Source: an uncultured Fretibacterium sp. (GTDB lineage: Bacteria; Synergistota; Synergistia; Synergistales; Aminobacteriaceae). From it: a DNA stretch of 64,000 nt. Location: contig CAMGZM010000005.1 of assembly GCA_946183145.1 (NCBI GenBank), forward strand, positions 1-64,000, written 5' to 3'. Of the stretch, positions 23,676 to 33,843 are shown one piece after another (position 1 is the stretch's first letter; every line of letters starts with the position of its first letter). Below the pieces are notes generated by a model. That model was not told the DNA's origin. It did no database searches and was given only the letters and a program-made list of their open reading frames with translations. A program made the position numbers and the translations under genes.

Positions 23676-25568
23676 ATGAACAAAGGACAAAAATTTTCTA
23701 TATGGTATTTTCTCATCGCGCTGATTGTCGCGTGGCTTTTCTCAGAGTATATCTACAAGCCTTACACGGAAGGCAAAACAGAAGTCCCCTACAGCGAGTT
23801 CCTTGACGACCTCAGCAACAAACGAATCGAGAACGCAGACATAACAGACACACGCATAATTTTCACCCTCAAAGAAGACATAAGCCCCGACAAACGTCCG
23901 ATAGTTGACGGAAAAATTCTCACGTCAAAACGAGCAAAATCGCAGGAGAACGTAAAAAGCTCCGTGAGACTCACAGACCCGTTTTTGATTGAGAGGCTTG
24001 CGAGCGCGGATATAAAATTCGGCGGGATTCTTCACAGGGACGGACTAATAGATCTCTTCATGGGTATACTTCTCCCAATGCTGCCGCTGATAATAATATG
24101 GTACTTCATCTTCAGGAACATGCACGGGGGCGGAGGCGGAATATTCTCGTTCGGACGTAGCCGGGCTAAAGAGCTTCAGGGCGAAATGAGCGGTGTGCAC
24201 TTCAGCGACATAGGCGGGGCAGGTGAGGCAGAAGTTGAGCTGCGAGAAATTATAGACTTCCTCAAAGAACCGAAACACTTCGACAAATTCGGGGCGAAAT
24301 TACCGCGGGGCGTTCTGCTTGTAGGCCCTCCCGGTACAGGAAAGACTCTTCTAGCTAAGGCTTGTGCTGGTGAAGCGGGCGTTCCGTTCTTCTTCATCAC
24401 GGGTTCGAGTTTCGTTGAGATGTTTGTCGGAGTCGGTGCCGCAAGAGTGAGAGACCTTTTTGAGCAGGCAAAGAAGAAAGCTCCCTGCATAATTTTTGTT
24501 GACGAAATTGACGCAATAGGACAATCAAGAATGCGTAACTTCAACAGCAATTCAGAGCAGGAAGCAACATTGAATCAATTACTCGCTGAAATGGACGGAT
24601 TCGAGCCTAACAACGGAGTCGTAATCATGGGAGCGACTAACAGGCCGGAAATTTTAGACCAGGCATTATTGAGGCCGGGAAGATTCGACAGACAGATTCA
24701 AGTTGTTCTGCCTACAGAGGAAGGGCGCGAGGAAATTCTCAAGATTCACACAAAGAATTTGCCTCTTGACCCCGCAATAAGTTTGAAGTCAATCGCAAAA
24801 GTTACGCCGGGTTTCTCTGGTGCTGACCTCGCAAATATCGCAAATGAAGCATCACTCTTAGCCGCAAGACGTAAGGCCGACAAAGTTTCAATGAATGATT
24901 TTGACCTCGCAATAGAGAGAGTCGTTGCAGGTTTGCAGAGAAAGACTCCTTTAACGCCTGAAGTACGCAAGAAAGTAGCCTATCATGAAACGGGACATGC
25001 TTTAGTCTCGTGCTATCTGCCCGGATCAGATCCCGTTCACAAAGTCAGCATAATTCCCACGACAAAAGGCGCGTTAGGCTACACACTCAACATGCCGACA
25101 GAAGATAAATATCTCGTTACTGAAGCTGAATTGCGCACTCGTATGGCCGTAATGTTGGGCGGAAGGGCTGCGGAATTGCTCATATTCGGTGAAGCGTCAA
25201 CAGGAGCGTCAAATGACCTCGAACGCGCAACAGAAACCGCACGCAGAATGGTTACGGAGTTCGGAATGTCCGACAAGCTCGGCCCCGTCCGTTATGCGTC
25301 GCCATCAATGATGTATTTGCACGGAAATTTAGAGGTACGTACTGACATCGGAGAAGGCACAGCAGGTATTATTGACGGAGAAATCAAGCGGCTTGTCATT
25401 GAAGCGCAGGAGAAAGCAGAGTCAATACTCCGTGAGCATGAGAAAATTCTTCATGATGTCGCGGCTGTCTTACAGGAAAAAGAAGTCATAAACAGCGACG
25501 AGATTAAAGCGATTGTTGACCGTGAAAATCTTAACGCTGAATCAGAATCCGAAAATGTAACGCAATAA
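23676..25568 (+). CDS. ftsH: ATP-dependent zinc metalloprotease FtsH
   Basis: Membrane-bound AAA protease for quality control. N-terminal helix ([13 protein letters not shown]), a periplasmic stretch, a second helix near 125-145, then AAA with Walker A GPPGTGKT near 216, Walker [12 protein letters not shown], and the SRH motif; the zinc site HETGH is near 437. 630 residues, normal. It ends the long co-oriented run; a strong terminator follows. Confidence 0.98.
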   Translation: MNKGQKFSIWYFLIALIVAWLFSEYIYKPYTEGKTEVPYSEFLDDLSNKRIENADITDTRIIFTLKEDISPDKRPIVDGKILTSKRAKSQENVKSSVRLTDPFLIERLASADIKFGGILHRDGLIDLFMGILLPMLPLIIIWYFIFRNMHGGGGGIFSFGRSRAKELQGEMSGVHFSDIGGAGEAEVELREIIDFLKEPKHFDKFGAKLPRGVLLVGPPGTGKTLLAKACAGEAGVPFFFITGSSFVEMFVGVGAARVRDLFEQAKKKAPCIIFVDEIDAIGQSRMRNFNSNSEQEATLNQLLAEMDGFEPNNGVVIMGATNRPEILDQALLRPGRFDRQIQVVLPTEEGREEILKIHTKNLPLDPAISLKSIAKVTPGFSGADLANIANEASLLAARRKADKVSMNDFDLAIERVVAGLQRKTPLTPEVRKKVAYHETGHALVSCYLPGSDPVHKVSIIPTTKGALGYTLNMPTEDKYLVTEAELRTRMAVMLGGRAAELLIFGEASTGASNDLERATETARRMVTEFGMSDKLGPVRYASPSMMYLHGNLEVRTDIGEGTAGIIDGEIKRLVIEAQEKAESILREHEKILHDVAAVLQEKEVINSDEIKAIVDRENLNAESESENVTQ

Positions 25569-25596
25569 TCATAATCACAACAGAAAAATTTTTTGC

Positions 25597-25625
25597 CTCC
25601 TCTGTAAACGCAGGGGAGTTTTTTT
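25597..25625 (+). terminator. Rho-independent terminator after ftsH
   Basis: 8-bp stem CTCCTCTG (25597-25604) / CAGGGGAG (25611-25618), 6-nt loop, seven T. Confidence 0.9.
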
Positions 25626-25689
25626 GTGTGTGCTATAATTTTCACAATCCAATTTTTAAACAGCAAATGTAAATTTCACACTTTCAAGC

Positions 25690-25705
25690 AGGAAGGACGA
25701 TGACA
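25690..25705 (+). promoter_or_regulatory. AGGAAGGACG-ATGACA element
   Basis: AGGAAGGACG (25690-25699) next to ATGACA (25700-25705) resembles the AGAAAGGACG plus -35 modules at 14010 and 57691, with one mismatch in the decamer. A clear -10 is not seen. The same bases could be the ribosome site and start of the small ORF at 25700. Confidence 0.35.
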
Positions 25706-25864
25706 TTTTTGTTGAAATATGCCATTGTAAAAAATTTAGGCAGCATCACTCAAAATGTTGTCATGAGTCAATCCTGCAAAACTGCACACGATTCTGAAAA
25801 CACAATCACGCTTCATTTATTAGGGAAGGGTTCATCATACAGCCGCGAGGAAAAACCGCCTTAG
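25700..25864 (+). CDS. Possible 54-residue small protein
   Basis: ATG 25700 follows AGGAAGG and opens a 54-codon frame with one Cys (C26, in a VVMSQSCKTAHD context), a hydrophobic start (MTFLLKYAIVKNLG) and a basic-acidic end (SSYSREEKPP). No family recognised. It lies 80 bp before the giant repeat protein. It could be a real small protein or chance; the shared decamer upstream makes it worth noting. Confidence 0.3.
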   Translation: MTFLLKYAIVKNLGSITQNVVMSQSCKTAHDSENTITLHLLGKGSSYSREEKPP

Positions 25865-25943
25865 TTAATTCTGGAATGAATCACGGCGCACATAAGGCAC
25901 AAGGGATTTCATTTCAGAGTTAAACAGAGAAGGTGAAAAATTC

Positions 25944-28900
25944 ATGCGTAGAAGTAAAATTGTGTTTTTCTTTGCGTTAATCGCGGCACTTTTCTGCGGA
26001 ACTGCATGGGCTGAAGCGGTTCTTGATCTCAGCATGGACATATACGGCGAATTTCCCACAGCTTACACCACAAGCACATGGTATGACAATTATGTCAGCG
26101 TGAGCGGCGGGGACAGCGGTTACAAGTTCACGATTATGAGCGGTGATCTGCCTCCTGATTTCTACATCAGCCAGAACGGAGAGTATTTCTATCTTCGCGG
26201 TATACCGAACACGCCCGGCACGTGGGATTTCACACTGAGAGCTTCTGACTGGCGGGATCACTACACGGAGAAGGTTTTTTCTGTTACGGTTGCGGGAGAA
26301 CTCTTTGAGGCTTCATCCGATGATATGAGCTTCAGTACAGAAATATATTACGATGAAGAGTATAACTATCACTATTATCCGGGCTTCAAGACATCAGGCA
26401 CAGCCGGCGAATCATACTCAAGTCGCATTAATGTAAACGGCGGAAATGGGGATTATACGTTCAGCACTTCGGGCGCGATTCCTCCGGGGCTGTCTGTCAG
26501 GCAGAGCGGTTACCATTTCTATCTTGAGGGAACACCGACAACGCCAGGGACGAACACATTTGTCCTGAGAGTCATCGACAAGCGCGGCGCATACATTGAT
26601 ATTCCCAGCACAATATCAATAGCGGAAGGCTCATACACTGCTCCTTCAAAAGCTGATGACATGGCCGTTGCCGGGAGCATTACGACAGAGATAAGAGTGA
26701 ACGGCAGCTACTCATCAAGCCTGACTCTCAGCGGCTCGGAAAACAGCACGTGCATGTGGATGATTTCAAAAGGCGAGCTTCCTCCGGGGCTGTATCTCAG
26801 CAGCGGTTCTTTCAACAGCGTATCGATTAGCGGTAAAGCCAATACAGCCGGGGAATACAAATTCACCGTCAGAGGAATTGACAGCAGCACAAACACTTAC
26901 GCAGAGAGGGAATTTACCATTAAAGTCAACGAGACTCCCGTCAATGATTCTGCGATGTCTTTTTCGGGCGTTTTCACGTCTGAATGGAAGATGAATGAAG
27001 AATACTCAAGCAATATTTCTCTCAGCGGTCATTCAGGCAATGTATATTTGACAGTAACAAGCGGGGATATTCCTCCGGGGTTAACGCTGCGCACTGGCAG
27101 TTACTACAGCAGCAGCAGCAGTATAACTTGTTACTTATCCGGCACTCCCAGCACAAGCGGAACATACACATTCACGCTCAGAGCAACGGACAGCAGGTAT
27201 CATTACACCGAGAAAGATTTTACGGTGAAGATAAACGATATACCGTATTTAGCGGCTGACATGTCTGTTACGGGTGAATTTCCGCCGGAGTGGAGAATGA
27301 ACGAATACTATTATTCAGGCTACTATTCAGGCTACTACAGATATGGTTATTCTTCAGGCTACGTTGTCAGTGTAAGCGGCGGTACAGGCACTAAATATGT
27401 GAATGTGGTAAAGGGCGAGCTTCCTCCGGGATTATCGCTGCGGCTTAATAACTCATACATTTATCTTTACGGCATACCGAACACAGCAGGCTCATACATG
27501 TTCACGCTGAGAATCACAGACAGCAGGAACGCATATACTGACGCTGTATTCACGGTGAAGATAAACGACACGCCTTACTCAGCATCAGACATGTCGATTA
27601 CCGGAGATTTTGCGGCTGAATGGAAGGTGAACGAGAACAACTCAACATCCGCTACTATTACAGGTGCACTCACTACTTCAAGATATTTCACTGATCTGCA
27701 TATGACTGTAGCAAGCGGCGACCTTCCTCCCGGATTATCACTGAAGACTTCTGAAAACAGATATTACGACTCCAGCGAGGGCGGTTATCGTTACACCGGG
27801 AACTGTGAGCTTTACGGAATCCCAAGCGCGCCGGGGACATACACATTCACGCTCAGGGCGACAGACTACAGGAATGCCTATGCTGAAAAGGATTTCACCG
27901 TAACAGTGAGCGGCGACAAACCTGCTGACCCTTCATCAGCGGCGGATATGTCATTAAGCGGCTCATTCCCTGAAAGCTACACCTTAAGCACATGGTATTC
28001 ACAAAGCGTACAGGTGAGCGGCGGAACACCGAGCTATTCATTCAGCATATCAGGCGGCGCACTTCCTCCGGGATTCTACATCCGGCAGGACAACGGAACT
28101 TTCTACCTTGAGGGAGTCCCGAATACGGCCGGGGAATACAAGTTCACGCTGAGAGTGATAGACAGGCGCAACGCTTACACCGAGAAAGAATTTACCGTGA
28201 AGATCAATGGCGACCACACTAAAGGCGACGGCATGTCAATAACCGGGAGGCTGCCCGATGCTTACACAACTTCTTCATGGTACACCAATTCAACGCCTTT
28301 GAAGATAATCGGCGGAAACGGCACTTACACGTTCAAGATCACAAGCGGCGGCCTTCCTCCGGGATTCTATGTCAGGCAGGGAACACCAAGCTATTCGAGC
28401 TATTACGATGATGATGACCGCGCCGACCATTGCACCTATTACACCTACAATAATGAAAATTTCTATGTTGAAGGCATTCCGACAAAACCGGGAACATATA
28501 CATTCACCCTTCAGATTACGGACAGCAGCGACAAATACGCCGAACGAAACCTCACGCTGAATATATACGGAAATGAGCTGACAGTCCCCGAACCCGCTGA
28601 CCCTGTGAAGATAACAACGACTTCACTGAAGGACGCTCTTATGGGAGAAGCATACAGCCAGGACATAACATATGCCGGGACTGCAACGTCATGGAGCATA
28701 ACGAGCGGAGATCTTCCGGCGGGTCTGTCTCTTGACGCTTCAACGGGAAAAATCACAGGGACTGTAGCAGACACCGCAATAGACCACAACGCCGCTTCAG
28801 CGAAAGCATACACGTTCACAGTTCTTGCGGCGAATGCTTCGGGCGGAAAGTCATCACAGACTCTCACTATAAGCGTGTCGGAGCGCGTGCATTTCACGAC

Positions 28901-31598
28901 AGACGCAGCACTTCCCAACGGCAAAGTCGGTGAACCATACGAGGCCACAATCAATGTCAGCGGCACAGCAGTAGACAGTATATACAGGTATACTACATTG
29001 CCCAGCGGACTTTCTTATACCTCAAGCGGAAGAACAGTAATCATATCTGGAACGCCGGAGAGAGCCGGAACATATCAGCTCAGATTCTATGCGTCTAACT
29101 CCTGGACATCGGACAACAAAATGTTCACGCTTACGATTGAGCAGAGAGCCGACCCGGTAGAAATAATGACATCATACATTGAGCCGGCCGGAACAGGAAC
29201 GGAATACAGTTTTGCGTTTACAGCATCAGGCGACGCAACTTTGTGGCAGGTCAGCGGTGATTTGCCTGAGGGACTCTCGCTTGACACAGTAAAAGGCGTA
29301 ATCGGCGGTACAATCTCTGAGAATGTCCTTGAGAAATATTCCGGCAAGAACTATTACCCGTCAAAAGAGTATTCATTCACTGTTACAGTCTCGAACTCAA
29401 CGGGCGGAATTGACAGCAGGAATTTGTCCATGACCGTTTACGCGCCTGTAAAAATTCTCACAGATACTCTTGCTGATGCTCAGGCGGAGCAGGAATATAA
29501 CGCGGAAATCGAGATCACAGGCACGAGCGTGTACAGATACAACACCATTACAGGCCGCCATGATTACTATGCTCCTACATATTCTGTAAGCGGAATGCCG
29601 GAAGGCTTGAGTCATTATCAGGCAGACAACGGAAATATACGCCTCAATGGAAAACCAGCCCAGCAGGGAACGTACAGCATAGCAATACAGCTCAGAAATA
29701 GTTACAGCAGCCAGGATAAAACGTTCGAGCTTTATGTTGCTCCAAAGCCCGCGCCAACGCCCAAGCCGCAAATCATAGTGCCGGATAATTATGACGGAAT
29801 ACTTGAGGCGGGCAAAAATTACAGCTTCAAATTCAGAGTAGCAGGCACAAATCCTGTAATTTCGACATCAGGCACACTTCCTGCAGGACTCTCGTTCGAC
29901 ACGTCAACTTGCACTCTAAGCGGAACAGTAACGGCTGTTGACTCCGGAAAATATTCGCACAGCCAGCTGTCTTACAGATTCACAATCATCGCAACGAACA
30001 GCGGAGGCACTGACTCAGCAACAGTGAATATGTCTGTATACTATCCTCCGTCGATTGTTACGGGCACGGCTCTTCCTGAAGGAGAAATCAGCACACTCTA
30101 CAATCAGGAAATTACTGCTGAGGGTACAGAGGCTTCAATGACGTGGAAGAAAACATCAGGAAATCTCCCGGCAGGACTGAAGCTCATAACAAACAATAAC
30201 AGTAGAACTTGCGCGATTACCGGCGTGCCGACAAAAACAGGAACGTATAACTTCACGCTCTCTCTTTCTGCTCTCATTGGATTCACAACGGAAACGACAA
30301 AGAAAGAATTTACCATCACAGTGAACGATGTGAGCGATACTGGAGAAGGCGGACCGGTAATTTCAACGGCAGCACTTCCGGCGGGTACATTAGGCGGCAT
30401 ATATTTCGAGGTTCTTGAAGCGACGGGGCAGAAGCCTATAACGTGGAAAAAGTCAGGCTCATTCCCAAGCGGCTTGAAGTTCGACACAAAGTCCGGGACA
30501 ATCTCAGGCATACCGAAAAAAGCAGGCACGTATACTTTCACGGTAACAGCTTCAAACAAAGTCAACAAGAAGACCGTGAAAACTTCGCAGACCTTCACAA
30601 TAGAGATAACGGGCGACATCTACAAAAAGCCGTCAATCAGTTCTGTGAAAGCTCCTGCCGCTACAGTGGATCAGCCTTACAGCCTCCAGCTTTCAGCAGT
30701 GGGGACTAACACAGCGGAATGCCCGATAACGTGGAGTTTTGCGAACAACAAATACCCGGCCGGACTTATGATTGATTCAGAGACAGGATTAATCTCCGGG
30801 ACTCCGAAAGAGATCGGAAACTTCAGCGTGAAAGTCAAGGCTGAAAACAATATTGGATCAGCTACAAAGTCAATCAGCATTAAGGTGAACGGTGAGGCTC
30901 CCGAAATCCTCAATGAAGAGCTTGCAGGCGGCACTGCCGGGGAATCTTACAGCGAGCAGCTTGTAGCCAACGGGACAAACACCTCAAAGATAGCGATAAC
31001 GTGGACAGCTTCCGGGCTTCCTTCCGGCCTGAGAGTCACGGACAGGAAAGCAGGCATAATCTCAGGAACACCCAGAAAAGCAGGCACATTCAATGTCAAG
31101 ATTACAGCCAAGAACAAATACGGCAGGGCAATCAAGACATTCACAATGACTGTTGCAGATGCGGCTGCTTCAGCACTGCCCGAAAATGAACCGTCTGAAA
31201 CTGAATCACCTGAAGAAATCGCATACAGCACTTCAGACTCAGAGCCTCAAGATTTCGCCGTTACAGAAGAATATTCACAGGCTGAAATTGATACGGGAAT
31301 TTACGCGAATAACTCGGAGACTGATATGTACGTTGTGAGCGGTGATGAGGAACTCAGAGGAGAAATTTACGCCCCTGAAGGAAAGCCCTTGACGTTCGTT
31401 ATTGGGACATGGCCGGGAGCTGTAAAGGATTCGGACATCGTGATATTCATCGCTGACGAGGCTACAGAAATTGAAGCGGATGATAACACGTTCACGATTC
31501 CGGGCGAACTTGTGAAGGATGAATTTGTGATTTACGCGAAGGCTGGCGACATGAAGACGATTGAGCTTTATGTTGTCGCTGAAACGGAAGAAGAGTAA
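25944..31598 (+). CDS. Giant secreted protein of putative-Ig (He_PIG) repeats
   Basis: 1,884 residues. Signal peptide MRRSKIVFFFALIAALFCGTAWA. The N-terminal half is about eight related beta-repeats of 80-110 residues, each with a GxLPPGxxL...GIPxxPGTYTFTLRxxD...YxExxFTV pattern; the middle has larger repeats with KITTTSL-type starts, and the C-terminal part has four shorter putative-Ig repeats (AGTLGGIYFEVLEATG..., GLKFDTKSGTISGIPKKAGTYTFTV). The last 150 residues form an acidic domain (EPSETESPEEIA) without a Synergist-CTERM or anchor that I recognise. A large adhesin or cell-wall-like filament is plausible. ATG 25944 follows AGAAGGTG. Confidence 0.85.
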   Translation: MRRSKIVFFFALIAALFCGTAWAEAVLDLSMDIYGEFPTAYTTSTWYDNYVSVSGGDSGYKFTIMSGDLPPDFYISQNGEYFYLRGIPNTPGTWDFTLRASDWRDHYTEKVFSVTVAGELFEASSDDMSFSTEIYYDEEYNYHYYPGFKTSGTAGESYSSRINVNGGNGDYTFSTSGAIPPGLSVRQSGYHFYLEGTPTTPGTNTFVLRVIDKRGAYIDIPSTISIAEGSYTAPSKADDMAVAGSITTEIRVNGSYSSSLTLSGSENSTCMWMISKGELPPGLYLSSGSFNSVSISGKANTAGEYKFTVRGIDSSTNTYAEREFTIKVNETPVNDSAMSFSGVFTSEWKMNEEYSSNISLSGHSGNVYLTVTSGDIPPGLTLRTGSYYSSSSSITCYLSGTPSTSGTYTFTLRATDSRYHYTEKDFTVKINDIPYLAADMSVTGEFPPEWRMNEYYYSGYYSGYYRYGYSSGYVVSVSGGTGTKYVNVVKGELPPGLSLRLNNSYIYLYGIPNTAGSYMFTLRITDSRNAYTDAVFTVKINDTPYSASDMSITGDFAAEWKVNENNSTSATITGALTTSRYFTDLHMTVASGDLPPGLSLKTSENRYYDSSEGGYRYTGNCELYGIPSAPGTYTFTLRATDYRNAYAEKDFTVTVSGDKPADPSSAADMSLSGSFPESYTLSTWYSQSVQVSGGTPSYSFSISGGALPPGFYIRQDNGTFYLEGVPNTAGEYKFTLRVIDRRNAYTEKEFTVKINGDHTKGDGMSITGRLPDAYTTSSWYTNSTPLKIIGGNGTYTFKITSGGLPPGFYVRQGTPSYSSYYDDDDRADHCTYYTYNNENFYVEGIPTKPGTYTFTLQITDSSDKYAERNLTLNIYGNELTVPEPADPVKITTTSLKDALMGEAYSQDITYAGTATSWSITSGDLPAGLSLDASTGKITGTVADTAIDHNAASAKAYTFTVLAANASGGKSSQTLTISVSERVHFTTDAALPNGKVGEPYEATINVSGTAVDSIYRYTTLPSGLSYTSSGRTVIISGTPERAGTYQLRFYASNSWTSDNKMFTLTIEQRADPVEIMTSYIEPAGTGTEYSFAFTASGDATLWQVSGDLPEGLSLDTVKGVIGGTISENVLEKYSGKNYYPSKEYSFTVTVSNSTGGIDSRNLSMTVYAPVKILTDTLADAQAEQEYNAEIEITGTSVYRYNTITGRHDYYAPTYSVSGMPEGLSHYQADNGNIRLNGKPAQQGTYSIAIQLRNSYSSQDKTFELYVAPKPAPTPKPQIIVPDNYDGILEAGKNYSFKFRVAGTNPVISTSGTLPAGLSFDTSTCTLSGTVTAVDSGKYSHSQLSYRFTIIATNSGGTDSATVNMSVYYPPSIVTGTALPEGEISTLYNQEITAEGTEASMTWKKTSGNLPAGLKLITNNNSRTCAITGVPTKTGTYNFTLSLSALIGFTTETTKKEFTITVNDVSDTGEGGPVISTAALPAGTLGGIYFEVLEATGQKPITWKKSGSFPSGLKFDTKSGTISGIPKKAGTYTFTVTASNKVNKKTVKTSQTFTIEITGDIYKKPSISSVKAPAATVDQPYSLQLSAVGTNTAECPITWSFANNKYPAGLMIDSETGLISGTPKEIGNFSVKVKAENNIGSATKSISIKVNGEAPEILNEELAGGTAGESYSEQLVANGTNTSKIAITWTASGLPSGLRVTDRKAGIISGTPRKAGTFNVKITAKNKYGRAIKTFTMTVADAAASALPENEPSETESPEEIAYSTSDSEPQDFAVTEEYSQAEIDTGIYANNSETDMYVVSGDEELRGEIYAPEGKPLTFVIGTWPGAVKDSDIVIFIADEATEIEADDNTFTIPGELVKDEFVIYAKAGDMKTIELYVVAETEEE

Positions 31599-31612
31599 CA
31601 CGGAAATTTTTC

Positions 31613-31643
31613 GGGGGGTATCTTAACGGGTACTCCCCTTTTT
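31613..31643 (+). terminator. Rho-independent terminator of the giant protein gene
   Basis: 9-bp stem GGGGGGTAT (31613-31621) / GTACTCCCC (31630-31638) with G-T pairs, five T. It overlaps the stop of the convergent pgeF gene. Confidence 0.8.
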
Positions 31644-32279
31644 GATTCGCACGCTGAGAGTCATTCTCTCGTGAATATCCCCACGCCTGTATGAACAGCA
31701 CCGTGAATCCGTCAGCGTGTTTATCCCTGAGAGCGCAATATTCTCACGTCTCAATCCCTCATCAAGAAGCTGACTCGCAATTTCCCCCGCCAAATCAAAA
31801 TATACTTTGTCGCCGTCAACCGAAAAATTTTCACGGTGAAATGAGGTTATCCCTCTCAACGTCCATTCGTCGTTAATCTTCCTGAAGTATTCACGCCCTA
31901 TACACGGCCCAATCCACGCGCATGACCCGCTTACGTCAACAAAAATTTCACGCGCAATTCTCAGACCTTCACACGAAATATTGAGGACTGTACCCTTATA
32001 GCCCGAATGAAGAATCATAACCCATGAAGAGTCCCATATCATTACGGGCGCGCAGTCAGCAAAACGCAATGAAGCTGTAACATCCGAAACTGTCAGAATT
32101 ACCCCGTCAGCATCAGGCCGCAAAGGCAATGAGCAATCCGCAACATTTGAGCCGTCAACAACAAGAATATTTTTCCCGTGAACCTGCGAGGGCTTTACGT
32201 GAGGAAATGAATCGGAGTCAGGAGTCTCGCCTCTCATGAAAAATTCTGCGTAAATATTTCCGTTAGTCTCAATTCTCAT
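31623..32279 (-). CDS. pgeF: Polyphenol oxidase/peptidoglycan editing factor family (YfiH)
   Basis: 218 residues of the PgeF/YfiH/LACC1 family, known as purine nucleoside phosphorylase-like or laccase-domain proteins. QVHG near residue 33, [10 protein letters not shown] near 72, the HSGYKGT segment near 91 (usually HAGWRGT) and CSYRRGD near 196 hold the metal- and substrate-binding His/Cys residues. Tyr replaces Trp of the HAGW motif, so activity might differ. It shares a 4-nt overlap with the macro-domain gene, with which it is co-transcribed. Confidence 0.83.
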   Translation of the reverse strand: MRIETNGNIYAEFFMRGETPDSDSFPHVKPSQVHGKNILVVDGSNVADCSLPLRPDADGVILTVSDVTASLRFADCAPVMIWDSSWVMILHSGYKGTVLNISCEGLRIAREIFVDVSGSCAWIGPCIGREYFRKINDEWTLRGITSFHRENFSVDGDKVYFDLAGEIASQLLDEGLRRENIALSGINTLTDSRCCSYRRGDIHERMTLSVRIKKGSTR

Positions 32280-32773
32280 CTCACAAGCTCCGGGAAAATT
32301 TCACAGGCAATTTTCATGATACTGTCATCAAAAACTGCTATCGTTATGTCAATGTCATCAAAATTTTGCAGGGATTTCACCGCAATTTTTAGCGCGTCAT
32401 CTTTGGGATAACCGTAAACGCCCGCCGATATTAACGGGAATGCTACAGACTTGCAGCCGTTCTCTTTAGCGAGCCTCATGGAATTTGCGTAACATGATGC
32501 GAGGAGTCCCGGTTCACCGTGAGTCCCTCCGTGCCATATCGGACCGACTGTATGAATCACGAACTTTGCGGGAAGGTTATAGCCCTTTGTGATTTTCGCG
32601 CCTCCAGTCTGACAGCCTCCCAGAGTTTTGCATTCTGTGAGCAATTCCGGGCCTGCTGCTTTGTGTATTGCTCCGTCAACACCTCCGCCGCCCAAAAGAC
32701 TTTTATTCGCAGCGTTCACAATCGCGTCAACGTTGAGAGTCGTAATATCTGCCTTGATTATCTGCAACGACAT
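32276..32773 (-). CDS. Macro domain protein (ADP-ribose/O-acetyl-ADP-ribose binding)
   Basis: 165 residues forming a single macro domain. [26 protein letters not shown], abridged, near residues 15-40 is the diagnostic ADP-ribose-binding loop, with VNAAN and GGGGVDGAI; the second loop [11 protein letters not shown] near 113-123 is intact. Related enzymes (YmdB) deacetylate O-acetyl-ADP-ribose or remove ADP-ribose. It is the first gene of a two-gene unit with pgeF. Confidence 0.92.
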   Translation of the reverse strand: MSLQIIKADITTLNVDAIVNAANKSLLGGGGVDGAIHKAAGPELLTECKTLGGCQTGGAKITKGYNLPAKFVIHTVGPIWHGGTHGEPGLLASCYANSMRLAKENGCKSVAFPLISAGVYGYPKDDALKIAVKSLQNFDDIDITIAVFDDSIMKIACEIFPELVR

Positions 32774-32832
32774 TATGATTCATCCTTTGTGTGTTAAGAT
32801 TACGGGAAATTTTTTCACGGGGGAATTTTACA

Positions 32833-33777
32833 ATGAGCCTTGATTTTTTCACAGTAGCTTCTAATCTCATAAGCCTTTTTGCGTTAATCGCCGCCGGATA
32901 TATCGCCGTAAAAACAGGAGCGTTAAAGCCGGAATCGTCGCCGTATTTCTCCGCGCTTCTTCTGAAAATCACATTGCCATGCACAATATTTGTATCACTC
33001 GTAACACGCGAATATAATTCATCATTTGCACATGACGGAATCACGATAATCATTGCCGGGATGATTGCGTTTCCTGCTATGCTGTATACATCGCGTTTGC
33101 TTGCGAAAATCTTTCACGTTCCTGAAGGCAGGCGGGGAGTCTGGGCTTTCATCTGCGCTTACAGCAATTCGGGATTTATGGGCTTCCCGATTGCGCTTGC
33201 TCTTTTCGGCACTGAGGGACTCGCGCTTTCTGTCATGCTCAATGTGTCATTCAACATTACGCTTTACACACTCGGAGCTATGGAGCTTATACGCGATAAT
33301 CCCAATCACAAATCAGAAGGGCTTGACGTTAAAGCAATAATCTTCAGCAACATCAATATAGCTACAGCGTTGAGCCTGATATTTTACTTCGGGCGGATAA
33401 ATGTCCCGTCAGCCGTAATTGTCCCTCTGAAATATCTTTCTGACGTTACGACTCCAATCTCGATGGTGATAATCGGTATGGCTCTCGCGCACTCTAAAGC
33501 GTCATCACTTTTCACGGACATTCATGCGTGGACAGCTTCAGCATTCAGGCTCATAATTTATCCTGTGATATTATGCGGAATATTGCGATTCATCCCGCTG
33601 AGTGATAACCGTCTTGTTGCCGCGATTCTGATTCTGATTAACGCAATGCCGGGCGCGAGTGTTACGGCTGTGCTTAGTGAGATGTACGGGGCTGATGTAG
33701 ATTTTGCGGCAAGGATAATGTTCATTCAGAATCTGGCGTGCATGATAACGATTCCGGCGGTGTGCATGTTGATATAG
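32833..33777 (+). CDS. AEC family transporter
   Basis: 314 residues, ten predicted transmembrane helices in two groups of five, the auxin-efflux-carrier (AEC) type. Typical features are the start ASNLISLFALIAAGYIAVKTG and the mid-protein ICAYSNSGFMGFPIALALFG, with the conserved N-x-G-F-x-G-x-P. In bacteria such proteins often export or import malate or related acids; substrate unknown. From ATG 32833 (GGGGGA upstream), not the 14-codon-longer frame start. Confidence 0.88.
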   Translation: MSLDFFTVASNLISLFALIAAGYIAVKTGALKPESSPYFSALLLKITLPCTIFVSLVTREYNSSFAHDGITIIIAGMIAFPAMLYTSRLLAKIFHVPEGRRGVWAFICAYSNSGFMGFPIALALFGTEGLALSVMLNVSFNITLYTLGAMELIRDNPNHKSEGLDVKAIIFSNINIATALSLIFYFGRINVPSAVIVPLKYLSDVTTPISMVIIGMALAHSKASSLFTDIHAWTASAFRLIIYPVILCGILRFIPLSDNRLVAAILILINAMPGASVTAVLSEMYGADVDFAARIMFIQNLACMITIPAVCMLI

Positions 33778-33803
33778 GACGCTGAATCAGGCTGCCTCCT
33801 CCG

Positions 33804-33812
33804 TGTTATAAT
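33804..33812 (+). promoter_or_regulatory. Extended -10 promoter (TGTTATAAT)
   Basis: TGT-TATAAT (33804-33812), then GCCTCT, which can pair with AGAGG of the ribosome site (33830-33834). TATAATGCCT also occurs at 35511 and 57723. Confidence 0.55.
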
Positions 33813-33843
33813 GCCTCTAATTATTACGAGAGGAGGTATTATT

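Noticed and set aside
25800-25864. c-di-GMP-type riboswitch
   Set aside because: Conserved GGGCAAAC and GACGCAAAG-like cores are missing.
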